Shown: positions 7,217 through 14,395 of the stretch, piece after piece
Layout: every line of letters begins with the position of its first letter
Position numbering within the stretch: position 1 is the stretch's first letter
Assembly (NCBI RefSeq): GCF_014384995.1
Contig: NZ_JACRSY010000046.1
Location: 1 to 17,064, forward strand
DNA: 17,064 nt
Origin: Zhenhengia yiwuensis
GTDB taxonomy: Bacteria; Bacillota; Clostridia; Lachnospirales; Cellulosilyticaceae
Direction of reading: 5' to 3'
Notes under the pieces: generated by a model
What the model was told of the DNA's origin: nothing
The model's database searches: none
What the model saw: only the letters and a program-made list of their open reading frames with translations
Program-made: the position numbers and the translations under genes

Positions 7217-8668
7217 ATGCAAGCAAGACTCACCAAAGCTGATATTCACTATTGGATTACTTCAGCTATCGGCATTTTTATTATGCTCTTTTTTAAATTC
7301 ATTCCTGCTCCAGAACCTATTACTCCTATAGGGATGGAAATCATAGGGATATTCATAGGGATGATTTTACTCTGGTCTTTTATTGATCCTATTTGGCCAA
7401 GTTTATTAGGAATTTTATTATTAGGATGTAGTAGTTATGCTTCTATGAACCAAATTCTAATGAACTTCTTAGGTGATGCAACTGTTGTCCAGCTCATCTT
7501 TATGATGATTCTTATCGGTGCACTTGTGCAATCAGGTTTAACTGACTATATCGGAAGATGGTTTTTAACAAGAAAGGTTATCAATGGTAAGCCTTGGATG
7601 TTCTCATTCATGGTACTCCTAGGTGTTTATGCACTAGGTGCTACATCATCTGCTTTTACACCAATCTTTCTTTTCTGGCCTATCTTATATGGTATCTTTA
7701 AAGAGTTAGGTTATAAACCTAAAGATAAATATCCAACACTTATGCTTATTGCAGTTGTAGTTATTGCAATTGTCGGCTTCTCTGCTGCTCCATTTAAAGA
7801 CGGTCCACTTATCCTTCTTAACAACTATACAACACTTAGCGGCAACGAAATTAACTATACTGCCTTTATGGGATTAACATTACCTTTATCTTTCTTATCT
7901 ATCATTAGCATCATTTTACTCATGAAATATATATTAAAACCTGATGTTACGTTACTTAAGGAAGTTAATACAGAAATGTTTAATAAAAATCCTTTACCAC
8001 CATTAAATTTAAAACATAAGATTCTTTCAGTAGCTTTCATAGTTTATATTATTGTCATGCTTCTACCTGGTCTTCTTCCAGCAGATTCTCCTATTAGACC
8101 ATTCTTTAATGATAATAAATATGGCTTTGCCTTAGCTGTTGTATGCATCCTTTGTTTCATTAAAATTAACGGTAAATTCCTTATTGACTACCAATCTATT
8201 GCTAATAACCATACTCAATGGAGCTCTATATTTATCATAGGTGCAGCCCTTACGATTGGCAACGCACTTACTTCAGACGTAACAGGTGTAACACCGTTCT
8301 TAAGTAAACTCCTTACACCTATATTTGAAGGAACTGGAGAAATTACTTTTATTATCTTAGTACTTATATTAGGACTTATACTTACAAACTTTTGTAATAG
8401 TGTTGTAATCGGGATTATCTTCCTCCCTATTATTCTCACTTTCACTCAATCTATGGGAATTATGCCTGCTCCAATTATTGCTATATTCATTTTTGTTGTT
8501 CTATTAGGTACTATTACCCCTGCCGCTTCACCATTCTCAGCAATTATGCATAGTAATAAATCTTGGTTAGACTCTAATGATATATATAAATATGCTACAT
8601 TAATGACTATACTTATTTTAATTATTACGATTTTAGTAGGTATACCACTTTCAAACATTTTATTCTAA
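7217..8668 (+). CDS. SLC13/DASS-like anion permease, copy 1
   Basis: This 483-aa, very hydrophobic protein has about 11-12 membrane segments and the two-fold repeat layout of the divalent anion:sodium symporter / ion transporter superfamily. It should be an inner-membrane importer of an anion. At the positions where SLC13 proteins carry the SNT substrate/sodium motifs, it has SSAFTPI (144-150) and TNFCNS (390-395), and TPAASPFSAIMH (433-444) replaces the usual TPP/PN loop, so a substrate other than classic dicarboxylates or sulfate is plausible. It starts at ATG 7217 with GAGGGAG 8 nt upstream. It follows the Crp-type gene and is a paralogue of the next gene. An exchanged sulfate ester or phenolic anion linked to ASST would fit the context but is speculation. 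Confidence 0.88.
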   Translation: MQARLTKADIHYWITSAIGIFIMLFFKFIPAPEPITPIGMEIIGIFIGMILLWSFIDPIWPSLLGILLLGCSSYASMNQILMNFLGDATVVQLIFMMILIGALVQSGLTDYIGRWFLTRKVINGKPWMFSFMVLLGVYALGATSSAFTPIFLFWPILYGIFKELGYKPKDKYPTLMLIAVVVIAIVGFSAAPFKDGPLILLNNYTTLSGNEINYTAFMGLTLPLSFLSIISIILLMKYILKPDVTLLKEVNTEMFNKNPLPPLNLKHKILSVAFIVYIIVMLLPGLLPADSPIRPFFNDNKYGFALAVVCILCFIKINGKFLIDYQSIANNHTQWSSIFIIGAALTIGNALTSDVTGVTPFLSKLLTPIFEGTGEITFIILVLILGLILTNFCNSVVIGIIFLPIILTFTQSMGIMPAPIIAIFIFVVLLGTITPAASPFSAIMHSNKSWLDSNDIYKYATLMTILILIITILVGIPLSNILF

Positions 8669-8671
8669 ATA

Positions 8672-8708
8672 ACAAGGGCAAAATGATTAACAATCATTTT
8701 GCCCTTGT
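8672..8708 (+). terminator. Inverted repeat after permease 1, probable terminator
   Basis: ACAAGGGCAAAATGATT / AATCATTTTGCCCTTGT is a perfect stem of about 17 bp with an AAC loop, a few bases after the stop codon. The T-run is poor (TCTGTATATT) unless the T-rich arm contributes. Confidence 0.7.
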
Positions 8709-8812
8709 CTGTATATTAACCCAAATTATATTGTCAATTTACTTTTTTATTATGGTGATAATATACATATAATTGATTTATTTTTTTATTCCTTTATACA
8801 AAATTTATTTCT

Positions 8813-8866
8813 AAATAACTTATGTTATTTTTTTTATTTCTTCAATTATGTTATTATTTTAACATA
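8813..8866 (+). promoter_or_regulatory. Two palindromes in the promoter region of permease 2
   Basis: AAATAAC-TTAT-GTTATTT (8813-8830) contains the same ATAAC-N4-GTTAT core as the site before trxB. TATGTTA-TTATTT-TAACATA (8847-8866) covers a -10-like TATTAT (8852-8857). If that -10 is used, the first palindrome is centred at about -42, again a class II activator position. No convincing -35 is present, as expected for an activated promoter. A terminator-like hairpin reading of the first palindrome, with T-run, is possible. Confidence 0.45.
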
Positions 8867-8915
8867 CTTGATTTAGGTTATTTTTAGAACTTATTTTAAA
8901 AGGGAGATGAATTTT

Positions 8916-10364
8916 ATGCAACAAACAGAACGTAGGCTAAATTATTGGTATCTTATTAATTCTATAATTGGCGTGTCATTAATGTTATTCTTTAAGTTCA
9001 TTCCGGCACCAGCTCCTATCACTCCTGTCGGAATGGAAGTACTCGGGATCTTCTTCGGTGTAATTTATTTATGGACGACTTGTGATTCAATTTGGCCAAG
9101 CTTAGTGGGTGTATCGCTATTAGGAATTAGTTCCTATGCACCTATGAATACTATCTTAATGAATTTTCTTGGAGATTCTACCGTTGTACAAATGCTATTT
9201 ATTATGGTTCTTGTTGGAGCAGTTGTTCAATCTGGTTTAACTAATTACATAGGCAGATGGTTTTTAACCCGTAAAATTATTAATGGAAAACCTTGGGTGT
9301 TTAGTTTTATGCTTCTTTTAGGTGTATACGTATTAGCTTTCTTATCAAGCGCTTTTGCACCAACCTTTTTATTCTGGCCTATACTGTACGGAATTTTTAA
9401 AGAATTAGATTATAAACCAGGTGATAAATATCCAACACTTATGCTAATAGCTGTTGTAATTACTGCTATATTTGGTGTAGCTTCTGCACCATTTAAAGAT
9501 GTTCCTCTTATTCTACTTAGCAATTATAAGAATGTTTCAGGTGTTGAAGTAAATTATGCATCTTATATGGGACTTACTATTCCTTTATCACTTATTTGCT
9601 TGACTGTCCTTATCTTATTTATGAAATATGTATTAAGACCGGACGTTACAAGCTTAAAAGCCATTAATGCAGAAATGTTTAATAAAAATCCTTTACCATC
9701 TCTAACATTCAAACATAAGCTATTAGCTACTGCATTCGGTCTTTTTGTTATCTTAATGCTCCTTCCTGGTATCTTACCAGCAGGTCCATTACAACAGTTC
9801 TTCAATGACAACAAATTTGGTTTTGCAGTACTACTCGTAGGTATTTTATGTGGACTTAAGTTAGAAGGTAAGTTTGTTATCGACTATCAAACTGTTATGA
9901 GTACTCAGGTTCAATGGAGCACCGTATTCCTTATTGCAGCTGCATTAACTATAGGTAATGCATTAACTTCTGAAGCTACTGGTGTAACACCATTCCTTAA
10001 ACAAACGCTTACTCCGATCTTCGGAGGTACAAGTGAATTTGTCTTTATTGCGATGATTTTAGTGATCGGACTTATACTAACAAACCTCTGCAACAGTGCA
10101 GTAATTGGGATGATTTTTATTCCTATCATCTTTACATTCTGTGGCACAATGGGTATATCAGCAGACCCAATTGTCTCTATATTTATCTTCTTAGTTCTTA
10201 TGGCTCTTGTAACACCTGCTGCTTCCCCTTACGCCGCACTTATTCATGGTAATAAAACATGGTTCAAAACATCTGATATTTATAAATATACAACTATCAT
10301 CTCAGCTGTGATGTTACTTATCATTTTAGTTATAGGTATTCCTCTCTCTAAGCTCGTTTTCTAA
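8916..10364 (+). CDS. SLC13/DASS-like anion permease, copy 2
   Basis: This 482-aa paralogue of permease 1 is roughly two thirds identical by eye along its whole length. It has the same membrane layout and the same departures from the SLC13 SNT motifs (SSAFAPT near residue 145, TNLCNS near 390, TPAASPYAALIHGN near 432). ATG 8916 is chosen because AGGGAG (8901-8906) is 9 nt upstream; the in-frame ATG 8907 abuts that site. The two copies differ mainly in loops and a few membrane positions, so they may differ in substrate range or affinity. It has its own upstream regulatory region and a strong terminator, so it can be expressed independently of copy 1. The substrate is unknown. Confidence 0.88.
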   Translation: MQQTERRLNYWYLINSIIGVSLMLFFKFIPAPAPITPVGMEVLGIFFGVIYLWTTCDSIWPSLVGVSLLGISSYAPMNTILMNFLGDSTVVQMLFIMVLVGAVVQSGLTNYIGRWFLTRKIINGKPWVFSFMLLLGVYVLAFLSSAFAPTFLFWPILYGIFKELDYKPGDKYPTLMLIAVVITAIFGVASAPFKDVPLILLSNYKNVSGVEVNYASYMGLTIPLSLICLTVLILFMKYVLRPDVTSLKAINAEMFNKNPLPSLTFKHKLLATAFGLFVILMLLPGILPAGPLQQFFNDNKFGFAVLLVGILCGLKLEGKFVIDYQTVMSTQVQWSTVFLIAAALTIGNALTSEATGVTPFLKQTLTPIFGGTSEFVFIAMILVIGLILTNLCNSAVIGMIFIPIIFTFCGTMGISADPIVSIFIFLVLMALVTPAASPYAALIHGNKTWFKTSDIYKYTTIISAVMLLIILVIGIPLSKLVF

Positions 10365-10374
10365 ATTCATATAT

Positions 10375-10413
10375 AAAAAAGCTCGAAATGCTATGTGCAT
10401 TTCGAGCTTTTTT
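10375..10413 (+). terminator. Intrinsic terminator of permease 2
   Basis: GCTCGAAATGC, TATGT loop, GCATTTCGAGC, flanked by A6 and T6: a textbook hairpin that could work on either strand. It lies 11 nt after the stop codon. Confidence 0.93.
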
Positions 10414-10439
10414 ATAATACTTATTTTTACATAACAAAA

Positions 10440-10464
10440 AAGCGTATAACTTATGTTATACGCT
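10440..10464 (-). terminator. Terminator of tRNA-Ser
   Basis: On the minus strand AGCGTATAAC, ATAA loop, GTTATACGCT is followed by a T-run. It begins 6 nt beyond the tRNA-Ser 3' end. Confidence 0.85.
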
Positions 10465-10470
10465 CTGAAG

Positions 10471-10556
10471 CGGAGAAGGTGGGATTCGAACCCACGGCCC
10501 CTTTCGGAGTCACTGGTTTTCAAGACCAGCTCCTTAAACCACTCGGACACCTCTCC
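10471..10556 (-). tRNA. tRNA-Ser(UGA)
   Basis: An 86-nt minus-strand cloverleaf with acceptor GGAGAGG / CTTCTCC, anticodon arm CTGGT-CTTGAAA-ACCAG giving anticodon TGA, a long variable arm (GACTCCGAAAGGGGC) and T-loop GGGTTCGAATCCC. CCA is not encoded. It has its own promoter (10583-10611) and terminator. Confidence 0.97.
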
Positions 10557-10582
10557 AAAGTTGTTATGTCAATTACTCTCTT

Positions 10583-10611
10583 ATAATAACATAGTATTTG
10601 TCATATGTAAA
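10583..10611 (-). promoter_or_regulatory. tRNA-Ser promoter
   Basis: Minus strand -35 TTTACA (10611-10606), 17-nt spacer, -10 TATTAT (10588-10583); start expected near 10576, 20 nt before the tRNA. The 14-mer TTTACATATGACAA (10611-10598) resembles that at the other two tRNA promoters here. Confidence 0.75.
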
Positions 10612-10677
10612 GCCTTTTTTTAAAAAAATTAAAGTTTTTTAGAACGTCCATAAATCTAGCGCTCAGCTAGGCAAAAA

Positions 10678-10705
10678 AAATCCTACAACTTATGTTGTAG
10701 GATTT
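10678..10705 (-). terminator. Terminator of the tRNA-Asp/tRNA-Leu unit
   Basis: Minus strand AAATCCTACAAC, ATAA loop, GTTGTAGGATTT and further T residues, 6 nt past tRNA-Leu. The short palindrome CTAGC-N5-GCTAG (10656-10670) lies just beyond. Confidence 0.88.
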
Positions 10706-10710
10706 CCCTA

Positions 10711-10796
10711 TGCCGGAGACCGGAATCGAACCGGTACGGGAGGTAAGTCCCGCAGGATTTTAAGTCCTGTGCGTCTGCCAGTTCCGCCACTCCGGC
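10711..10796 (-). tRNA. tRNA-Leu(UAA), copy in the Asp-Leu unit
   Basis: An 86-nt minus-strand cloverleaf with acceptor GCCGGAG / CTCCGGC, anticodon arm CAGGA-CTTAAAA-TCCTG (anticodon TAA), variable arm CGGGACTTACCTCCCG and T-loop GGTTCGATTCC. It shares its D and anticodon arms with the rRNA-linked tRNA-Leu at 16558 but differs in acceptor and variable arm. Confidence 0.97.
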
Positions 10797-10803
10797 ATAT
10801 AAG

Positions 10804-10877
10804 CGACCCAGAAGGGACTCGAACCCTCGACCTCCGCCGTGACAGGGCGGCGTGCTAACCAACTGTACCACTGGGCC
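10804..10877 (-). tRNA. tRNA-Asp(GUC)
   Basis: A 74-nt minus-strand cloverleaf with acceptor GGCCCAG / CTGGGTC, anticodon arm CCGCC-CTGTCAC-GGCGG (anticodon GTC) and T-loop GGGTTCGAGTCCC. It is first in a two-tRNA unit, 7 nt upstream of tRNA-Leu. CCA is not encoded. Confidence 0.97.
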
Positions 10878-10894
10878 ATCGCTATTTCATAAGT

Positions 10895-10923
10895 ATAATA
10901 ACATATCTATTGACGTATGTAAA
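10895..10923 (-). promoter_or_regulatory. tRNA-Asp/tRNA-Leu promoter
   Basis: Minus strand -35 TTTACA (10923-10918), 17-nt spacer, -10 TATTAT (10900-10895). The 14-mer TTTACATACGTCAA (10923-10910) is identical to that at the tRNA-Arg promoter. It starts only 3 nt after the lysR-type stop codon. Confidence 0.78.
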
Positions 10924-10926
10924 TAG

Positions 10927-11826
10927 CTAATTTAAATTTTTTATATTTGTTTCTAGTATAGAAAGAAATTCTGCTGAGGCTGGTGATAAAGGGACACTCT
11001 TTAAGAATAGACATCCTATACTTCTCCTAGGGATAGGTTGCATCAATCTAATCTCAAATACTCCCTTACTTTCTAAATAATCTTTAGCAAATTCTTTAAC
11101 AACACAAGATATACCTAAATTAATCTTAGCAAACTCTAGTAATAAGTCATGTGAACCAAGTTCTATTTCAGGATTAATTTTAATACCTTCTGAAAGTAAA
11201 TATTGCTCTACATACTGACGAGAATTAGATTTCTTCTCAAGAAAGATAAGTGGTAACTCAGTAAGAGTTTCGAGTGATACAGGATTTTTACTTAACTTCC
11301 TATATTCCTCTCCCCCTACAAAGATATCATGTATAGGCAGACATTCTCTTACCTCTAACGCTGGGTCTTCTACCGGTAAATTACATACTGCTAGATCTAT
11401 TTCACCTGCCTTTAATAATTCGCATTGCTCAATGGTAGTACGATTAATGATCTTTAGTTTGATATTCGGAAATCTTGTATGAAATTCTTCTAAATAGGGC
11501 AATAAGAAAAATCTTGAAATCGTATCTCCCACCCCTATTTTAAGTTCTCCAGCAACTAGATTAAGGGTTTCTTTAATCTTTTGTTCTCCTACCTGAATGA
11601 GATTCATAGCTGTATGTATATATTCATAGAGTAAGCTCCCCTCTGCAGTCAATACTACACCTCTTGCACTTCTTCTAAATAAACTAATGCCAAGTTCACT
11701 TTCTAACTGCATAATAGTTTGACTGACAGCAGGTTGTGTCATATAAAGTTTTTTTGCCGCAGCAGAAAAACTCTGACACTGCGCTACCATACAAAATACC
11801 TTATAATAATCTAATTTAATATTCAT
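10927..11826 (-). CDS. LysR-type transcriptional regulator
   Basis: This 299-aa protein has full LysR architecture: a winged HTH at about residues 1-60 (YYKVFCMVAQCQSFSAAAKKL, then TQPAVSQTIMQLE, then LFRRSARGVVLTAEG), a linker helix to about 88, and a two-lobed substrate-binding domain (about 90-290, starting GELKIGVGDT). Close sub-family and ligand cannot be named from sequence. It starts at ATG 11826 with AGAGGG 4 nt upstream, driven by a good promoter at 11858-11886. There is no divergently transcribed partner, which is unusual for the family, so its target is unclear. No terminator is visible before the tRNA-Asp promoter. Confidence 0.95.
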   Translation of the reverse strand: MNIKLDYYKVFCMVAQCQSFSAAAKKLYMTQPAVSQTIMQLESELGISLFRRSARGVVLTAEGSLLYEYIHTAMNLIQVGEQKIKETLNLVAGELKIGVGDTISRFFLLPYLEEFHTRFPNIKLKIINRTTIEQCELLKAGEIDLAVCNLPVEDPALEVRECLPIHDIFVGGEEYRKLSKNPVSLETLTELPLIFLEKKSNSRQYVEQYLLSEGIKINPEIELGSHDLLLEFAKINLGISCVVKEFAKDYLESKGVFEIRLMQPIPRRSIGCLFLKSVPLSPASAEFLSILETNIKNLN

Positions 11827-11857
11827 GTAACCCTCTTTAATTTTATTATTTACTCTA

Positions 11858-11886
11858 CTTATATCATATCGTATTTTTTATGACAA
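11858..11886 (-). promoter_or_regulatory. Promoter of the LysR-type gene
   Basis: Minus strand TTGTCA (11886-11881), 17-nt spacer, TATAAG (11863-11858), giving a short leader of about 25 nt. The rest of the 11827-12095 gap has no convincing gene or RNA: one weak 8-bp hairpin (AAAAGTCA...TGACTTTT, 12015-12045) and an ORF with no ribosome binding site. Confidence 0.6.
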
Positions 11887-12095
11887 GAACAAGGTTCATA
11901 AATGAGCTTATCTTCTATCATTTTATATATACACATTTATATTTACACCATATAATCTATACATTATCCTGTCCTTTTATGGATGTACATATGCAACTTA
12001 TGCCTCCCCCTCTTAAAAGTCATGAGCCACTTCAACTTGACTTTTATTTTAAGCGAATAAAAAACTTTATATCCATTAAACTAAATACAATTGAG

Positions 12096-12995
12096 CTAAT
12101 TAATCTCTAGATTTCCCGAAACTGTTTTTACCCTCAACTTAGCACTTTCATCCTTATAGCTATACTTTTTCTTACTTTTTGCTATAACATCAAAATCACT
12201 TTCAAAATCTCCACTTGTGGAGTTAAACTCTAAATCAAATCCGTTCATCTTAGCAAAGGTTAAGTCTATATCACCTGAAACCGATTCAACTCTTATTTGT
12301 TTAGGATGCTGCATTAATTCTAGTTCTATATTACCACTTACGGTTTTACCCTCTACATTATTACACATACCTTCTATTTCTAAATCACCACTTGTACTAA
12401 CTCCCTCTAGGGAATCTATCTCTATATTTTCTACCTTTATATCTCCACTAGTCGTATTTATTTTCATTTCTTTTGCAGTAACATTGATCATTTCAATATC
12501 ACCAGATGTTGTCTGACATTCTATTTCATCAACTATCACATTATCCATTTTGATTGTGCCAGATACTGTCTTTAAATTTAGTAATTGTTTATAGGTTGCT
12601 GGTACATAAATTTCTACTCTCTCATTAAAGCTCCAATTCCCAAAGTTAAACACCTTAAATCCAATGTTATTTTTCTTCTCTACTCTTACTTTATGTTCAT
12701 ATTGAACTAACCTTAACTTCTCGTCTTCTGGAATTCTTCTATTAGCTACTTGCTTTACTATTAGAACAGGTTCATCTGTTTCATAAATATATATATCCTG
12801 GTTTACCAAATCAACTTCAATCTCATTCATATTTTCTAAAGGCACTTCATAATTTAGTTCATGCCCGTTTCCTGTTAAGGCTATAGTCATTTCCTCATGA
12901 TTCGTAAAGCTTGCATAAACAAAGATGCCAGTTAAAAAAACAATAATACAACTCCATAATACAATTTGCAATATAATTAAATTCTTCCTACTCAT
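12096..12995 (-). CDS. DUF4097-family beta-repeat protein with N-terminal membrane anchor
   Basis: This 299-aa protein has one N-terminal hydrophobic segment (about residues 7-28, LIILQIVLWSCIIVFLTGIF) and an extracellular-type region with eight repeats around T(V/T)SG(D/N/T)(I/L), at about 20-residue spacing from residue about 140 to the end (for example TTSGDIEM, STSGDLEI, TVSGNLEI). This is the signature of DUF4097 proteins, predicted right-handed beta-solenoids of unknown function sometimes called putative adhesins. It starts at ATG 12995, 2 nt after the upstream gene's stop; its ribosome binding site (AAAGGAG) lies in that gene's last codons, so translation is likely coupled. It is the last gene of the PadR operon. 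Confidence 0.9.
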   Translation of the reverse strand: MSRKNLIILQIVLWSCIIVFLTGIFVYASFTNHEEMTIALTGNGHELNYEVPLENMNEIEVDLVNQDIYIYETDEPVLIVKQVANRRIPEDEKLRLVQYEHKVRVEKKNNIGFKVFNFGNWSFNERVEIYVPATYKQLLNLKTVSGTIKMDNVIVDEIECQTTSGDIEMINVTAKEMKINTTSGDIKVENIEIDSLEGVSTSGDLEIEGMCNNVEGKTVSGNIELELMQHPKQIRVESVSGDIDLTFAKMNGFDLEFNSTSGDFESDFDVIAKSKKKYSYKDESAKLRVKTVSGNLEIN

Positions 12996-12997
12996 AG

Positions 12998-13648
12998 CTA
13001 TTTCTCCTTTAACTTAAAGACAAGATGAACTATGTTTTGCAAAGCTGCACCTATAATAAAAATGATCCAAGAATAAGACCATAAATCTCCCATAAAGCCT
13101 AGTAGTAAATAAATAGCCACAATAGAGGTCCAAAGTATGCTTGATACAATACTCTCAAGCTCATTTTTTCTCTTTTCTTCAGAGGTCATTCTCACTCTCT
13201 CTGGATGACTTTCATCTTTTAAAACAGCTGGTTTACTACACTGATCATAAACAAGCATTCCTGTTGCAACTGTAACCATAATAAGCAGTAATATGAGTCC
13301 TAGATTTTCGGCTCCAAAGAAAGAAGAGCAGATAAGCACAGTACCACCTAAGATATATAACATAACTGCAAAACTAGTAATTAAAGCACTTTTTCTTCTA
13401 CGTTTCTCTATATCTTTTGTGGTTATAATAACTGCACTCTCATCTAATCCACTTAATAACTCTCTAATATCTCCAATACTAGAAGTAACTATAATAAAGG
13501 CCTCCTCCTTACTCTTTCCTTCTCTAAGTAAATCTTCATATCTGTCACTTAGGTTTGTAAGCATTTCTTCTTTTAATTCTTGGGCATACGTACTATTAGG
13601 TACTTGTGAAAACAAATTGTTAATATAATCTTGCAATCTCTTATTCAT
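12998..13648 (-). CDS. Permease-prefix / HAAS (DUF1700-like) membrane protein
   Basis: This 216-aa protein has a soluble N-terminal helical domain (about residues 1-75, with ELKEEMLTNLSDRYEDLLREGKSKEEAF) of the kind found in DUF1700/HAAS or permease-prefix proteins, then two hydrophobic pairs (about 88-133 and 168-212) predicted to be four membrane helices. A charged loop (about 137-165) lies between. It is encoded between a PadR repressor and a DUF4097 protein, a common Firmicutes arrangement for envelope-stress-type operons. It starts at ATG 13648, 5 nt after the padR-type stop. The molecular role is unknown; it may act as a membrane partner or sensor for the DUF4097 protein. Confidence 0.85.
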   Translation of the reverse strand: MNKRLQDYINNLFSQVPNSTYAQELKEEMLTNLSDRYEDLLREGKSKEEAFIIVTSSIGDIRELLSGLDESAVIITTKDIEKRRRKSALITSFAVMLYILGGTVLICSSFFGAENLGLILLLIMVTVATGMLVYDQCSKPAVLKDESHPERVRMTSEEKRKNELESIVSSILWTSIVAIYLLLGFMGDLWSYSWIIFIIGAALQNIVHLVFKLKEK

Positions 13649-13653
13649 ACTAT

Positions 13654-13986
13654 TTACTCCCCAATCTCTATTAATTTAGTAATCAATTCCTTAGCAGTCT
13701 GCCATTCTTCCCTATTCTGTTCATATAATGCTCTTCCTAGATGCGTTATCTTATAGTACCTTCTTCGTGCTCCTGTTGTCTGATCTCCCCAGTAAGATGT
13801 AATAAATCCACCTGTCTCTAATCGCCTAAATGCTGAATACAGTGTTGCTTCTTTAAGTTCATATTGATTATCAGTCTTCTCCTGTATAGACTTGTTAATC
13901 TCATAGCCATAACTATCATTATGTATAAGATGCGCAAGTATAATTGTTTCTGTATGACCTCGTATAAGATCTGATGCTATAGACAT
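13654..13986 (-). CDS. PadR-family transcriptional regulator
   Basis: This 110-aa protein is a compact winged helix of the PadR type: TIILAHLIHNDSYGYEI near residues 14-30, LKEATLYSAFRRLETGGFI near 44-62 (recognition helix and wing), and GARRRYYKITHLGRALY at about 72-88, then a dimerisation helix. It is likely an autorepressor of the three-gene operon it heads. It starts at ATG 13986 with AAAGGAGG 5 nt upstream. The ligand is unknown; PadR proteins of this small class often answer to drugs or phenolic compounds. Confidence 0.95.
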   Translation of the reverse strand: MSIASDLIRGHTETIILAHLIHNDSYGYEINKSIQEKTDNQYELKEATLYSAFRRLETGGFITSYWGDQTTGARRRYYKITHLGRALYEQNREEWQTAKELITKLIEIGE

Positions 13987-14040
13987 GCTGACCTCCTTTA
14001 TATATATGAAAACTTTACTTAATGTTTATACTTTAATTAT

Positions 14041-14069
14041 AATATATGTAGATATACCTCATCTGTCAA
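14041..14069 (-). promoter_or_regulatory. Promoter of the padR operon
   Basis: Minus strand TTGACA (14069-14064), exactly 17 nt, TATATT (14046-14041): a near-consensus sigma-A promoter, suggesting that the operon depends on repression for control. Confidence 0.75.
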
Positions 14070-14118
14070 TGTATATTCATAAGAATAGTATATAAGATTC
14101 AAAACTTATTTTATAGCA

Positions 14119-14165
14119 AAAAAAGAAGGCTGATAAACTTTAAAAGTTTATCAGCCTTCTTTTTC
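14119..14165 (-). terminator. Terminator of tRNA-Arg
   Basis: A long perfect stem (GAAGGCTGATAAACTT / AAGTTTATCAGCCTTC) with a short loop, then T7 on the minus strand, a few bases after tRNA-Arg. The plus strand also has a T-run. Confidence 0.9.
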
Positions 14166-14169
14166 AATA

Positions 14170-14243
<74 letters not shown>

Positions 14244-14268
14244 ACAATGATTAACCAATTACTTTATT

Positions 14269-14297
14269 ATCTTACCATGATTTTTGACGTATGTAAA
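14269..14297 (-). promoter_or_regulatory. tRNA-Arg promoter
   Basis: Minus strand -35 TTTACA (14297-14292), 17-nt spacer, -10 TAAGAT (14274-14269). It includes the 14-mer TTTACATACGTCAA (14297-14284), identical to that at the tRNA-Asp promoter. Confidence 0.7.
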
Positions 14298-14349
14298 GAG
14301 AAATCTCATAAATAAATTAAATTTATTCTCTAAATAAGCTTTTCTTCCC

Positions 14350-14379
14350 TAGACTATCGAACACTTGTTCTGTTATAAT
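14350..14379 (+). promoter_or_regulatory. Promoter with LexA-type SOS box
   Basis: TAGACT (14350-14355), 18-nt spacer, TATAAT (14374-14379). The spacer contains CGAAC-ACTT-GTTCT (14358-14371), a perfect GAAC-N4-GTTC core of the Gram-positive LexA/DinR box, placed where a bound repressor would block RNA polymerase. A short leader follows to the ATG at 14396. Confidence 0.72.
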
Positions 14380-14395
14380 AAAATAAGGTGATGTT

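Noticed and set aside
10447..10460. Third ATAAC-N4-GTTAT match
   Set aside because: It is the stem and loop of the tRNA-Ser terminator, with a T-run on the minus strand, so it is not evidence for the Crp-type regulon. It also shows that this short palindrome can arise by chance as a hairpin.
10440..10923. tRNA cluster as a phage or island attachment site
   Set aside because: No integrase gene and no displaced direct repeat of a tRNA 3' end were seen in the window.
11880..12110. 76-aa plus-strand ORF between the LysR and DUF4097 genes
   Set aside because: No ribosome binding site, composition like translated AT-rich spacer, and it runs into the antisense end of the DUF4097 gene.
14284..14312. 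Divergent plus-strand promoter TTGACG-17-CATAAA within the tRNA-Arg promoter element
   Set aside because: The match comes from the palindromic nature of the element; the repair operon has a better promoter with TATAAT at 14374.
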